Shown one piece after another: positions 8,809-17,678 of a stretch of 64,000 bases of DNA (the first letter of the stretch is position 1; every line of letters begins with the position of its first letter). This DNA comes from DASXKD01 sp963707905. GTDB lineage: Bacteria > Actinomycetota > Actinomycetes > Streptosporangiales > Streptosporangiaceae. The position numbers and the translations under genes are program-made. The stretch is taken from NCBI GenBank assembly GCA_963707905.1, contig CAVPSA010000045.1, positions 29,197 to 93,196 on the forward strand, given 5' to 3'. The notes beneath the pieces were generated by a model that was not told the origin of the DNA, searched no databases, and worked only from the letters and a program-made list of their open reading frames with translations.

Positions 8809-9441
8809 ATGACCGCACCGCCCATGCCCGACACAGCGCGGCAGGTTTTTGGGGATGCCGCGGGTAAGGCGGAGCACTACGCCAACTTGCTGGCGGGGGT
8901 GGGGGTTGAGCGGGGGCTGATCGGGCCCAACGAGGTGCCGCGGATTTGGGAGCGGCATCTGCTGAACAGCGCTGCCGTGGCTGAACTGGTGCCTGCTGGG
9001 ACTTGCTCGCTGGTGGATCTGGGGTCGGGGGCGGGGCTGCCGGGGATCGTGCTGGCCTTGCTGCTGCCTGATAGTGAAGTGGTTTTGCTGGAGCCGATGC
9101 TGCGGCGGGCGGCTTTTCTTGAGGAGTGCGTGGCTGAACTGGGGCTGGGCAACGCCAGGGTGGTCAGGGCCCGGGCCGAGCAGATGGCCGGCAAACTGGC
9201 CGCAGATGTGGTGACCGCGCGGGCGGTGGCACCACTGGACCGGTTGGCGGCGCTGGCGGTGGGGCTGCTCAAGCCGGGCGGCATCGTGCTGGCGGTCAAG
9301 GGAGCGAAGGCTGCGGCGGAGGTACGTGACGCGGCAGCGGGGCTCAGCCGGCTGGGTCTGCGGGACGCGGAGGTTCTCGTTGCCGGGAGCGGTAAGGTCG
9401 ATCCGGCTGCAACAGTGGTCCGGCTGACTGCGCGCCGATGA
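8809..9441 (+). CDS. rsmG: 16S rRNA (guanine-527 N7)-methyltransferase RsmG
   Basis: Uses SAM to methylate G527 of 16S rRNA. The 210-residue protein has the SAM-binding motif VDLGSGAGLPGIVLAL, the substrate-binding EPMLRRAAFLEE segment and the TARAVAPLDRL motif typical of RsmG. The ATG at 8809 sits in an ATGA overlap with a low-complexity upstream frame. It lies between jag and parA, its normal place. The first 120 bp have many G/T-rich codons compared with neighbouring genes. Confidence 0.95.
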   Translation: MTAPPMPDTARQVFGDAAGKAEHYANLLAGVGVERGLIGPNEVPRIWERHLLNSAAVAELVPAGTCSLVDLGSGAGLPGIVLALLLPDSEVVLLEPMLRRAAFLEECVAELGLGNARVVRARAEQMAGKLAADVVTARAVAPLDRLAALAVGLLKPGGIVLAVKGAKAAAEVRDAAAGLSRLGLRDAEVLVAGSGKVDPAATVVRLTARR

Positions 9442-9609
9442 CGGTGGCGGGACCTGGGCGACCAGACCGGGAACTGGCCTGGATGTGCGGGACCCGGAGC
9501 GGGCCTGGCGACAGGACCGGGACTTGCCTGGGCAGGGCCGGGAACGGGACTGCGCTGCGGCACCAGCCGTTGAGAACGGCGCAGGACTGCCCCTGGGAGG
9601 AGCGCGCTG

Positions 9610-11106
9610 ATGGCTTCGCCTGACGGCGTGGGATGGCCGGAGGAGCCGCGCGGGCGTTCCTTCGGCGCCACCTGGGACGAGTCGAGACTTGTGCCGGCCG
9701 GGCTGGGCTGGCCGCGCCGCAAATCCGGAACCGGGCGACCTGTGCCCGGGGCCAGGGCAGTTGTCGCGGGGTCCGGGCACCGCACGGCGGGGCCCGCGCC
9801 GGGTTCGAGTAGTACGGGCGAGGATGGGCAAGGACAGGTCTTCCGAGAAGGGGAACCGGATGGTCCACCGGCGCGGGTGAAGCAAGCGCTGTCGGCAGCG
9901 GTTTCACGTGAAACGGATGCGCGGAGCGCCAGCGCGCGAGACGAGGCACAGGGAAGTGGCACAGTGAGGACACGGGGAAAGCCCGTCGGTGGCGCCGGAG
10001 CTCTGTTGGAGCAGGAGGCGTCCGGCAGGGAGAGCAGTGGTCCAGTCGGCTCACGTCCGATGGTGCCCGCTCCGGCAGAACCGGACGCTGCGTTCGCGGT
10101 GCTGTCCGGCGATGGCCCAACTGGAAATCCCGTTCCGGCGCAGGCCAGGGCTGGTGTCGTTGAAGGTCCGCCCGCCGCGGTGGACATGCCCGCCGCGTCC
10201 CAGGTACCCGTGGCGGTTCCCGCCGGAGCACCTGCACCAGGCTCGGCACGGGTGAGCCAGGCCCAGGCGGCACTCGCCGCGCTGGGCGAGACCGAACGTG
10301 AATGGCCCCGCCCGCCGGCCTGCCGCGTCATCACGATCGCCAACCAGAAGGGCGGCGTCGGCAAGACCACCTCGGCGGTCAACCTGGCGGCCTGTCTGGC
10401 GCTGCACGGCTCGCGGGTGCTCGTGGTCGACCTGGACCCGCAGGGGAACACATCCACCGCCCTGGACATCGAGCACCGCGCCGGAACGCCATCGGTCTAC
10501 AACGTGCTCGTCGACGAGCAGCCGCTGAACGGCATTGTCCGCGAGGTGTCGGCGATACCGGGCCTGTACTGCGCGCCTGCCACCATCGACCTTGCGGGTG
10601 CCGAGATCGAACTGGTGCCGCTGGTAGCCAGGGAAGCGCGGCTGAACCGCGCGCTGGCCAGCTATGACGCCTCAGAGCTTGACTACATCCTGATCGACTG
10701 CCCACCGTCGCTGGGCCTGCTCACTATCAATGCGCTGGTGGCAGCCACGGAGGTGCTGATCCCCATCCAGTGCGAGTACTACGCCCTGGAGGGCCTGGAG
10801 CAGCTCCTGCGCACGGTCGACCTGGTCAAGGGGCACCTCAACCCGGAACTCCGGATCTCGACGATCCTGCTGACCATGTACGACGGGCGCACCCGACTGG
10901 CCGCCCAAGTAGCGGACGAGGTCAGAGAACACTTCGGCGACGTCGTGCTGAGTGCTGTGATCCCACGCAGCGTGCGTGTCTCCGAAGCGCCGAGCTACGG
11001 CCAGTCGGTGATCACCTACGATCCCGGATCGAGTGGAGCCCAGGCTTATCTGGATGCGGCACGGGAAATGGCGTACGGAGCCGGACTCGCCGGATCGGCC
11101 GGCTAG
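9610..11106 (+). CDS. parA: Chromosome-partitioning ATPase ParA with long N-terminal extension
   Basis: ParA/Soj ATPase that drives segregation of ParB-parS complexes. At 498 residues it is nearly twice the usual length. Residues 1-237 are Gly/Pro/Ala/Ser-rich and probably disordered. The catalytic domain starts near 238 with deviant Walker A KGGVGKTT at 247-254, the A' motif DLDPQGNTST, and Walker B LIDCPPSLGLLT. ATG 9610 has GGGAGGAG upstream. A parS site is embedded in frame in the extension. parB is not downstream; it lies convergent about 800 bp away. Confidence 0.94.
   Translation: MASPDGVGWPEEPRGRSFGATWDESRLVPAGLGWPRRKSGTGRPVPGARAVVAGSGHRTAGPAPGSSSTGEDGQGQVFREGEPDGPPARVKQALSAAVSRETDARSASARDEAQGSGTVRTRGKPVGGAGALLEQEASGRESSGPVGSRPMVPAPAEPDAAFAVLSGDGPTGNPVPAQARAGVVEGPPAAVDMPAASQVPVAVPAGAPAPGSARVSQAQAALAALGETEREWPRPPACRVITIANQKGGVGKTTSAVNLAACLALHGSRVLVVDLDPQGNTSTALDIEHRAGTPSVYNVLVDEQPLNGIVREVSAIPGLYCAPATIDLAGAEIELVPLVAREARLNRALASYDASELDYILIDCPPSLGLLTINALVAATEVLIPIQCEYYALEGLEQLLRTVDLVKGHLNPELRISTILLTMYDGRTRLAAQVADEVREHFGDVVLSAVIPRSVRVSEAPSYGQSVITYDPGSSGAQAYLDAAREMAYGAGLAGSAG
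9900..9915. promoter_or_regulatory. parS: parS centromere site inside parA
   Basis: GTTTCACGTGAAAC at 9901-9914 is a perfect palindrome matching the central 14 bases of the bacterial parS consensus TGTTTCACGTGAAACA; only the outermost bases differ. It lies in the parA N-terminal extension and encodes Val-Ser-Arg-Glu-Thr. ParB would load here. Confidence 0.92.
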
Positions 11107-11126
11107 TTCCTTCCTGCGGGCTCGCG

Positions 11127-11552
11127 TCAGCCGATCTGCTCGGCCAGGGCGACGATGATGCCCGCGGGCCCGCGAAGGTAGCAGAGCCGGAAGATGCTCT
11201 CGTACTGCGCCACCTCGCCGAGGAGCTCGGCTCCGTGGGCGCGCAGGCGGGCGACGGTGCCGTCGATGTCGTCGACGGCGAACATGACACGATGCAGGCC
11301 CAGCGTGTTGGGCGGCGGATTCTCCGGCTCGGCGCCGACCGTCGCGGGGGTGTGGTACTTCGTCAGCTCCAGCTTGCTGTGGCCGTCCGGGGTCCGCATC
11401 ATCGCGATGTCACTCCGGACGCCGTCGAGTCCGACGGTGCGGTCCGCCCAGATGCCTTCGACCTGCCCCTTGCCTTCCAGCTCCATGCCGAGTTCGGTGA
11501 AGAACGCGACGGCGGCATCCAGGTCTTCGACGACGATGGCGACGTTGTCCAT
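11127..11552 (-). CDS. VOC (glyoxalase/bleomycin-resistance fold) family protein
   Basis: The 141-residue protein has two babab modules: the first around VAIVVEDLDAAVAFFTELGM and the second around HRVMFAVDDIDGTVARLRAHG. Family members are metal-dependent lyases, isomerases or resistance proteins. Candidate metal ligands (His near 92, Glu residues) are visible but the substrate cannot be told. It lies between convergent parA and parB, an unusual place, with its stop 20 bp from the parA stop. Confidence 0.82.
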   Translation of the reverse strand: MDNVAIVVEDLDAAVAFFTELGMELEGKGQVEGIWADRTVGLDGVRSDIAMMRTPDGHSKLELTKYHTPATVGAEPENPPPNTLGLHRVMFAVDDIDGTVARLRAHGAELLGEVAQYESIFRLCYLRGPAGIIVALAEQIG

Positions 11553-11894
11553 CCGCTGGAATGGTCATGTCTTACGGTAGAGCCATAACCAGCGGCGAGC
11601 AGCCATGCGGCCGCGCCTGACCGCTGCCTGACCGTCGGACCGTCACCTTTGTTCCACGACGAGCGGGGCATCCGCTGGCCCGCTGGGATGAGCGGTCAAC
11701 ATAGCCACGAACTGGCGGGTCTGGCTGGCGGATCAGGCCGGTGGGCACGTCGCGTTGCCGCAAAGGGCAGTACCGGGCGCACAACTGGGGCAGCAGTCCC
11801 CCGGTCGGGCGGTAACCCGACGGGCGGCCCCAGGCGGGAAGGAAGGCTCGGCCGTGGGCCGGCGGGGCGCGATGGGATGAGCGGGCAGCGAGGG
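11553..11894. other. Gene-free spacer between the VOC gene and parB
   Basis: About 340 bp without a supported gene. Two copies of a short GGGATGAGC motif (about 11686 and 11874) occur here; related copies lie at 8316 and, inverted, near 13108. No other structure was recognised. Confidence 0.5.
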
Positions 11895-12848
11895 TCAGGC
11901 GGTGAGGGTCTGTGCCCAGTCGGGGGACATAGTGGTCACGATCCGCTGCAGGTCCTCCAGCGAGGCGAACTCCACCACGATCTTGCCTTTCTGCTTCCCG
12001 ACCTCCACCTTGACCCTGGTGTCGAGCGCGTCGGACAGGCGGTCCGCCAACTCGCTCAGCGCGGGCGCGACCGGCTGCCGCGCTGATGGGCGCCGGGGCT
12101 TTGCCTGGTGCTGCCCGAGTGCCACGATCTCCTCCACCGCGCGCACCGACAGCCCCTCGGCCACGATGCGGTGGGCCAGGCGATCCTGTTCCCCGGGGTC
12201 GGCCAGGGCCAGCAGCGCCCGGGCATGACCGGCGCTCAGCACACCGGCCGCGACCCGGCGCTGTACCTGCGGGGGGAGCTGGAGCAAGCGGATCGTGTTC
12301 GAGATGTGCGGCCGCGACCGCCCCACCTTGCGAGCCAGTTCGTCATGCGTGGCGGAGAAGTCGTCGAGCAACTGCTGATAGGCGGCGGCCTCTTCCAGCG
12401 GGTTGAGCTGTTCCCGGTGCAAGTTCTCCATGAGAGCCTCACGGAGCAGTTCGTCGTCGGGCGTGCCGCGCACGATGGCCGGAACGTGGTCCAGGCCGGC
12501 GTGCTGACAGGCACGCCAGCGCCGCTCGCCCATGACCAGCTCGAACCGGCCCGGCATGACCTTGCGGACCACGACCGGCTGAAGCAGCCCGACCTCGCGG
12601 ATCGAAGACGCCAGTTCCGCCAGGGCATCCTCGTCAAAGTTCTGCCGGGGCTGCCTCGGGTTCGGCGTGATCGCCCCGATAGCGATCTCGTCGAAATAGG
12701 TCCCATCGATCTGCTCCCGCACGGCAACGGAACCGGTCCCCGGTGCGCCCGCGAGTTCGCTGGCATGGCTCTCCAGCCCGGCCGGGCCAGGCGCCGTGGG
12801 TATCAGCGCCCCAAGCCCCCTGCCGAGTCCCCGCTTCTGCTGAGCCAT
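11895..12848 (-). CDS. parB: Chromosome-partitioning protein ParB
   Basis: CTP-dependent clamp that loads at parS. The 317-residue product begins MAQQKRGLGRGLGALIP, the peptide that contacts ParA. The CTPase domain has PNPRQPRQNF and the GERRWRACQHAG box, followed by the ENLHREQLNPLEEA motif. An HTH follows at ELARKVGRSRPHISNTIRLL, and a C-terminal dimerisation domain ends the protein. ATG 12848 is preceded by AGGAG. The gene points toward parA instead of following it, so the two cannot be one operon here. Confidence 0.95.
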   Translation of the reverse strand: MAQQKRGLGRGLGALIPTAPGPAGLESHASELAGAPGTGSVAVREQIDGTYFDEIAIGAITPNPRQPRQNFDEDALAELASSIREVGLLQPVVVRKVMPGRFELVMGERRWRACQHAGLDHVPAIVRGTPDDELLREALMENLHREQLNPLEEAAAYQQLLDDFSATHDELARKVGRSRPHISNTIRLLQLPPQVQRRVAAGVLSAGHARALLALADPGEQDRLAHRIVAEGLSVRAVEEIVALGQHQAKPRRPSARQPVAPALSELADRLSDALDTRVKVEVGKQKGKIVVEFASLEDLQRIVTTMSPDWAQTLTA

Positions 12849-13151
12849 CTCATCTCCTCGCACTGCCCGCACGACCACGCTCCCCACTCCTCCCTAGAGC
12901 ATCCCATCCCCGCGCCCGCGCCCGGGCTCTTTGCCCGATCCAGCCGCCAGCCCACCCGCTACGGCCCGCTCCGCCCGGCAGCCCACCCGCCCGCAGCCCA
13001 CCCGCCCGACCGACCACGTTCCCCAGTCCTTGACGAGCCCACCTGCCCCGACCGAGCTTCTTTCTCCATCCAGCCTGGGGTCGCGTGGAATCGTGCCCGG
13101 ACCGTCAGCTCATCCCGCCACCGCCTATGCCTGCCAACCCCCTGTAGCCGG

Positions 13152-13167
13152 CGTTTCACGTGAAACA
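13152..13167. promoter_or_regulatory. parS: parS centromere site upstream of parB
   Basis: CGTTTCACGTGAAACA matches the parS consensus at 15 of 16 positions. It lies about 300 bp upstream of the parB start and a few bases beyond the threonine aldolase stop. With the site at 9900 it brackets parA and parB. The rest of the 12849-13180 spacer is proline-codon-like repetitive sequence with no supported gene. Confidence 0.93.
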
Positions 13168-13180
13168 AGGCGCCCCCGCC

Positions 13181-14209
13181 TCATGCGCCAGCCGTGCGCC
13201 TGACATCCGCGACGAAGGCATCGACGTCGGCCTCGGTGGTATCGAAGGCCGTCATCCAGCGGGCCACATGCGCGGAGGCATCCCACACATAGAAGTGCCA
13301 GTCCCGTTGAAGCCGCTCGATGTGCCCGGGATTCAGTGATGCGAAGACCGCATTGGACTCCACCGGCTGCCACAGTTTCACTCCTGGCACCCCGGTGATC
13401 CCGTCGGCCAGCCGCATCGCCATGGCGTTGGCCTGGCTGGCATTGCGGAGCCACAGTTGCCCATCCAGCAAGGCCTCGAACTGGGCCGCCAGGAAGCGCA
13501 TCTTCGAGGCCAGTTGCCCTTGCTGCTTGCGCAGGAACGGGGCATCCGCAGCCAATTCCCCGGCCATGACCACGACAGCCTCCGTGCCCACCGCGCCGTT
13601 CTTGGTTCCGCCAAAGCTCAGCACGTCCGCCCATGCGGCCAGGTCGGCAAGGGAGCAATCAAGATGAGCGGCGGCATTCGCGAGCCGGGCACCATCGATA
13701 TAGAGGCGCAGCCCTTCCGCCCGGCAGAACTCCCCAAGCGACTTGAGTTCCTCCAGCGAGTAGCAGGTGCCCAACTCAGTCACCTGGGAGATCGTCACGA
13801 CCCTCGGCTGAACCCGGTGTTCGTCACCGCGGTCACCCAGCCTGCCGCCGATCAGTTCCGGGGTCAGCTTCCCGCCCGGAGCGGGCACGGTGAGCAGTTT
13901 GCTGCCGAGGATCCGTTCCGGCGCCCCGCACTCGTCCACATTCACGTGCGCGGTTTCTGCGCAGATCACGCCCTCGTAGGGGCGCAGCAGCAGGCTGAGC
14001 CCCAGGACGTTGGCCGCCGTTCCGGTGAACACGAAGTAGACATCGCCGCGCGCACCGAAGGCCGTGCGCAGGGCGGAGGTGGCGCGGCCAGTCCACGGGT
14101 CGGCGCCGTAACCGGGGACGTCAGCCGTGTTGGCCTGGGCAAGAGCACGCACCACCGCGTCGTGCGCACCCGCATGATTGTCGCTGCCGAAACTCTTCCG
14201 TTGGTCCAC
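13181..14209 (-). CDS. Low-specificity L-threonine aldolase-like PLP enzyme
   Basis: PLP-dependent aldolase that cleaves L-threonine or L-allo-threonine to glycine and acetaldehyde. The 342-residue protein starts MDQRKSFGSDNHAGAHD. The PLP lysine is expected at K203 in SFGGTKNGAVG, and the pyridine-nitrogen Asp at D172 in YIDGARLA. FTGTAANVLG forms the phosphate-binding loop. Length fits the beta-eliminating lyase family. It follows parB on the same strand but need not share its transcript. Substrate stereochemistry cannot be read from sequence. Confidence 0.85.
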   Translation of the reverse strand: MDQRKSFGSDNHAGAHDAVVRALAQANTADVPGYGADPWTGRATSALRTAFGARGDVYFVFTGTAANVLGLSLLLRPYEGVICAETAHVNVDECGAPERILGSKLLTVPAPGGKLTPELIGGRLGDRGDEHRVQPRVVTISQVTELGTCYSLEELKSLGEFCRAEGLRLYIDGARLANAAAHLDCSLADLAAWADVLSFGGTKNGAVGTEAVVVMAGELAADAPFLRKQQGQLASKMRFLAAQFEALLDGQLWLRNASQANAMAMRLADGITGVPGVKLWQPVESNAVFASLNPGHIERLQRDWHFYVWDASAHVARWMTAFDTTEADVDAFVADVRRTAGA

Positions 14210-14237
14210 GGGCAGAGCCTAGAGCCTGGCCGGACGG

Positions 14238-14278
14238 GACAGGCCGGCGGCTTCCCACCCGGAAGCCGCCGGCCTGTC
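14238..14278 (-). terminator. 18-bp stem-loop between secreted-protein gene and threonine aldolase gene
   Basis: Perfect 18-bp inverted repeat (14238-14255 with 14261-14278) and a 5-nt loop, 20 bp past the stop of the secreted-protein gene. It should terminate that gene before the aldolase. Confidence 0.82.
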
Positions 14279-14298
14279 TTGTCAATCCGCGCCTGGTC

Positions 14299-14931
14299 TC
14301 AGGGGCTGGTGATGACCTGCTTGGGCGTGAGCTTGTAGCCAGCGGTGAAGTTCACTGCGTCGCCGCTGTTGATCACCGGGCAGGTGTTGTTATAGAGGTG
14401 CAGGTTGCCACTGGGGAGCACCTTCAGCGTGTCGGTGCCGTTGCTGAACGTGGCCTTGACCATTCCGTTATGCGCTGTGGCGCCGGTGCCGTCAATGGTG
14501 GCACTGCAGCTCAAGCTGCTGACAGCGAACGATCCATGGATCTTCGTGATGGTCATGCTCGCGACCTTCGTCGTCGCGTTGTAGGAGATGCCATTGAGCG
14601 GCATCTTTCCGGTGATTGTCACCGCGACAGTTTGGCCGAGGATCGTGCACCCCTTGAAGGCCAGCGAGGTGACGGTGCCGAGGCCCGCACCGGCCAGGCC
14701 GGAGCCGTGCTTGAGCGTGCCCTTTGCGGTCGAGGACGTGCAGGTCACCGACTGGCCCGCAGTCGTGTCGGTGACCACCGTCTTTCCGGCCGCACCTGTG
14801 GTGGCGCCACCAGGCTTGACGGTCCATGTGGCTGCGGTGGCGAACGCCGGAGCGACTGCCATGCCGATGACCGCCGCCGTTGCCGCGCTGGTGATCAGTG
14901 CCTTTCCGAAACGATTGAGAATCGCCCTCAC
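14299..14931 (-). CDS. Secreted protein of unknown function
   Basis: From the GTG at 14931 the 210-residue product starts with a basic stretch (VRAILNRFGKALI) and a hydrophobic core ending APAFATA, a good Sec signal peptide. An upstream ATG at 14997 is possible but lacks a ribosome binding site, while GGAAAGGGA precedes the GTG. The mature part is Gly/Thr/Ser/Ala-rich with four cysteines (in VTCTSS, KGCTI, LSCSAT, NTCPVI), suggesting two disulfides and a beta-sandwich. It resembles the broad group of small actinobacterial secreted proteins. No catalytic motif is seen and no function is claimed. Confidence 0.7.
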   Translation of the reverse strand: MRAILNRFGKALITSAATAAVIGMAVAPAFATAATWTVKPGGATTGAAGKTVVTDTTAGQSVTCTSSTAKGTLKHGSGLAGAGLGTVTSLAFKGCTILGQTVAVTITGKMPLNGISYNATTKVASMTITKIHGSFAVSSLSCSATIDGTGATAHNGMVKATFSNGTDTLKVLPSGNLHLYNNTCPVINSGDAVNFTAGYKLTPKQVITSP

Positions 14932-15444
14932 TCCCTTTCCGTGCCGCTCTTGCTCGCTGCCAGGCGCCGCCCTGGTTACGCCTTGCGTGCGGCCCATCGC
15001 TGGGCGCTATCGAGCCGGGATGCACATTCCGGACATAAGGTAACCCGCCCGGTGCCGCGTGACCATACCCCCGAGTAGCCGGGGAACAGAGTTCGCCCCA
15101 GGTTCCCCTGGCGGCGGCCCGGCGGAGCAGATCACGGCAGCCGGTGCCGAGGCTGCGCCCGGCCGCGTCCAGCGCCATCGGCAGGGTGCTCGTCCCGGTC
15201 ATCCCCGGCATAACGCTGACCGAGGAAGAACGCCTCCCCGGCGCACACCGGGTTTGTGCGGCGCTGTTCACCGGCGCGGCCGCGCAGCGCGGGCTCGGTT
15301 GGCACGATCCGGACTCCCGGTCGTGGGTACCATGTCAGGGTACGGGGCCAGTGGTCATCCGCTCGCGCTGTCCGGCACTTGCTGTGTATGGCACGCGGAA
15401 GCCCGGCTCGCTCGGGAGAATTGCTTTTAGACGAAGGGGTGCCG
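14932..15444. other. Divergent spacer between secreted protein and GNAT gene
   Basis: About 500 bp holding the promoters of two divergent genes. Long frames in it lack start signals and recognisable domains. No repeat or RNA element was seen. Confidence 0.4.
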
Positions 15445-16062
15445 GTGACGCGCCGCCTCGCCAACGTCACGCTTGACAATATGGACGACTTGCCGCATAA
15501 GTGCCGCAAGTGCGTCTTTTGGGAGCTCGATCCGGTCAGCCACGCCCGCGCGCAGGAGGTCGGCGATCCCGCCTTGGAAAAGGAGGCGTGGGTCTCCGCA
15601 ATGCTGCTCGAATGGGGCAGCTGCGGAAAAATCGCCTACGTGGACGGCGTGCCGGCCGGTTATGTCCTTTATGCCCCGCCATTGTATGTGCCACGGTCCG
15701 TCGCATTTCCGACCAGCCCGGTCAGCGGCGATGCGGTCCTGTTGATGACGGCCAGCATTCTCTCCGAATTCCAGGGCGGCGGGCTGGGCCGGATGCTGGT
15801 CCAGGGTGTCGCCAAGGACCTGACCAGGCGCGGTGTCAAGGCGATCGAGGCGTTCGGGGACCTGCGGGGGGAAGGCATCTCGTGCATGCTGCCCGCGGAT
15901 TACCTGCTGGCCGTGGGGTTCAAGACGGTACGGCCGCACCATCATTTCCCGCGGTTGCGGCTGGAGCTGAAGACGACCGTGTCGTGGCGGGAAGACGTAG
16001 AAGTGGCGCTGGAACGCCTGCTCGGCTCGATGACCCCAGAACGGGCGCTACGACTGGCCTGA
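15445..16062 (+). CDS. GNAT-family N-acetyltransferase
   Basis: The 205-residue product begins VTRRLANVTLDNMDDLPHKCRKCVFW. The acetyl-CoA-binding motif A is probably the QGGGLGRMLVQGVAKDLTRRG segment near 110-130. A conserved N-terminal HKCRKCVFWE stretch typifies actinobacterial homologues encoded beside parAB/trxAB. GAAGGGG precedes the chosen GTG by 6 nt; another GTG lies two codons upstream. The acceptor substrate is unknown. It is convergent with trxA. Confidence 0.78.
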   Translation: MTRRLANVTLDNMDDLPHKCRKCVFWELDPVSHARAQEVGDPALEKEAWVSAMLLEWGSCGKIAYVDGVPAGYVLYAPPLYVPRSVAFPTSPVSGDAVLLMTASILSEFQGGGLGRMLVQGVAKDLTRRGVKAIEAFGDLRGEGISCMLPADYLLAVGFKTVRPHHHFPRLRLELKTTVSWREDVEVALERLLGSMTPERALRLA

Positions 16063-16159
16063 CCAGGGCAATCGTCGTCTCAGATCAACCCTGGTCCCAC
16101 CTGTCCGTACGGCGTTAGCGTGATGGCATAGGCCGACCACGGTCGTGGCTAGCGTGGGT

Positions 16160-16480
16160 TTACAGGTAGTCGGCGAGCTCGCGGAGCAGGGCTGACTTGG
16201 ACCGGGCCCCGACGAGTTCCTTGACGACCTCGCCGCCGGAGAATACGCCCAGGGTGGGGATGTTCAGGATCCCGTACTTCTGGGTGACCTTGGGGTTCTC
16301 GTCCACGTTCAGCTTCACGATGTCCAGCTTGTCCCCGTGCTCCTCGGCGATCGCCTCCAGCACGGGCGCGACCATCTTGCACGGGCCACACCACTCGGCC
16401 CAGTAGTCCACGAGCACCGGCTTGTCGTTCTTCAAGACGTCTGCCTCGAAGGTCTCATCGGTCACCTTCTTGGTGCCCAT
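16160..16480 (-). CDS. trxA: Thioredoxin
   Basis: Cytoplasmic protein-disulfide reductase of 106 residues with the active site WCGPC at C31/C34, the cis-proline loop NIPTLG and the usual thioredoxin fold length. It lies directly downstream of trxB on the same strand with about 40 bp between them, so the two form an operon downstream of sigM. Confidence 0.96.
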   Translation of the reverse strand: MGTKKVTDETFEADVLKNDKPVLVDYWAEWCGPCKMVAPVLEAIAEEHGDKLDIVKLNVDENPKVTQKYGILNIPTLGVFSGGEVVKELVGARSKSALLRELADYL

Positions 16481-16521
16481 CTGCTGGTCTCCCTTCAGCT
16501 TCCGCTGTTGTCGCGCGTTGC

Positions 16522-17469
16522 TCAGTACACATCCCGCGGGTTCGTCCCGCCCGACAGGTAGCGCTCCGCGTCCAGCGCGGCCGCGCAGCCCGTCCCGGCC
16601 GCCGTGACCGCCTGGCGGTAGGTGTGGTCCACCACGTCGCCACAGGCGAACACGCCGGGGATGGCGGTCCGGGTGGACGGCTGCTCGACGAGCAGGTAAC
16701 CCTCGGAGTCGGTGTCCAGCTGCCCGGTGAACAGCTCGCTGCGCGGGTCGTGGCCGATCGCCACGAACACACCGCCCACAGCCAGGTCGCTCTGCTCGCC
16801 GGTCACCGTGTCACGCAACCGCAGGCCGGTGATCTTGGTGTCACCGAGAACCTCGGCCACCTCGCTGTTCCACCGGAACTTGATCTTCGGGTTGGCGAAG
16901 GCCCGCTCCTGCATGATCTTCGAGGCGCGCAGCGAATCGCGGCGGTGGATCACCGTCACCGTACTGGCGAACCGGGTCAGGAACAGCGCTTCCTCCATGG
17001 CCGAGTCACCGCCGCCGACAACCGCGATCTCCTGCTCACGGAAGAAGAACCCGTCGCAGGTGGCACACCACGACACCCCATGGCCGGACAGCCGCTTCTC
17101 ACCCGGGATGCCCAGCTCGCGGTACCGCGAGCCGGTCGCGATGATCACCGCACGGGCCAGGTAGGTCTCGCCCTCGGAGACGACCCGCTTGGGGTCAGCC
17201 TTCAGGTCCACCTCGGTCACGTCCTCGGCGAGGAGTTCCGCGCCGAACCGCTCCGCCTGCTTGCGCATGGCGTCCATCAGGTCCGGGCCCTGCATCCCGC
17301 CGGGGAAGCCGGGGAAGTTCTCCACCTCGGTGGTGTTCATGAGCGCGCCGCCGGCGGTGACCGAGCCCTCGAAAACCAGCGGCTTGAGCTGGGCACGGGC
17401 GGCATACAGCGCGGCCGTGTACCCGGCGGGACCCGATCCGATGACGATGACGTCGTGAATGGCGCTCAC
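16522..17469 (-). CDS. trxB: Thioredoxin reductase (NADPH)
   Basis: FAD/NADPH enzyme that reduces thioredoxin. From GTG 17469 it has 315 residues: FAD-binding GSGPAGYTAALYAAR at the N terminus, redox-active CATC (C135/C138), NADPH-binding GGGDSAMEEA and the C-terminal FAD motif GVFACGDVVD. An in-frame TTG at 17508 would add 13 residues but AAAGG lies 9 nt before the GTG. The trxB-trxA pair follows the sigM operon, as in Streptomyces and Mycobacterium. Confidence 0.95.
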   Translation of the reverse strand: MSAIHDVIVIGSGPAGYTAALYAARAQLKPLVFEGSVTAGGALMNTTEVENFPGFPGGMQGPDLMDAMRKQAERFGAELLAEDVTEVDLKADPKRVVSEGETYLARAVIIATGSRYRELGIPGEKRLSGHGVSWCATCDGFFFREQEIAVVGGGDSAMEEALFLTRFASTVTVIHRRDSLRASKIMQERAFANPKIKFRWNSEVAEVLGDTKITGLRLRDTVTGEQSDLAVGGVFVAIGHDPRSELFTGQLDTDSEGYLLVEQPSTRTAIPGVFACGDVVDHTYRQAVTAAGTGCAAALDAERYLSGGTNPRDVY

Positions 17470-17678
17470 GGTCTGATTTGCCTTTCGCTTGACTGGCACC
17501 GGCGTCAACCGATCCTAGGGCCTGAAGATTCCCGTCGCCTGTAGGCGTGGCCAGCGGGCTGGGAGTGGGAGCGGACAGCGGCAAACTGGCACCCGGCACA
17601 ACGCCGGCTGCCAGTTCACCGTTGCCCGCTGGCGCAGCATACGAGTGAGATGACAGCGGGAGGTGGTTCGGGGCTGGC

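Noticed and set aside
12959..13168. Minus-strand frame beginning MFHVKRR
   Set aside because: The first residues are just the translated parS palindrome, and the rest is proline-rich spacer.
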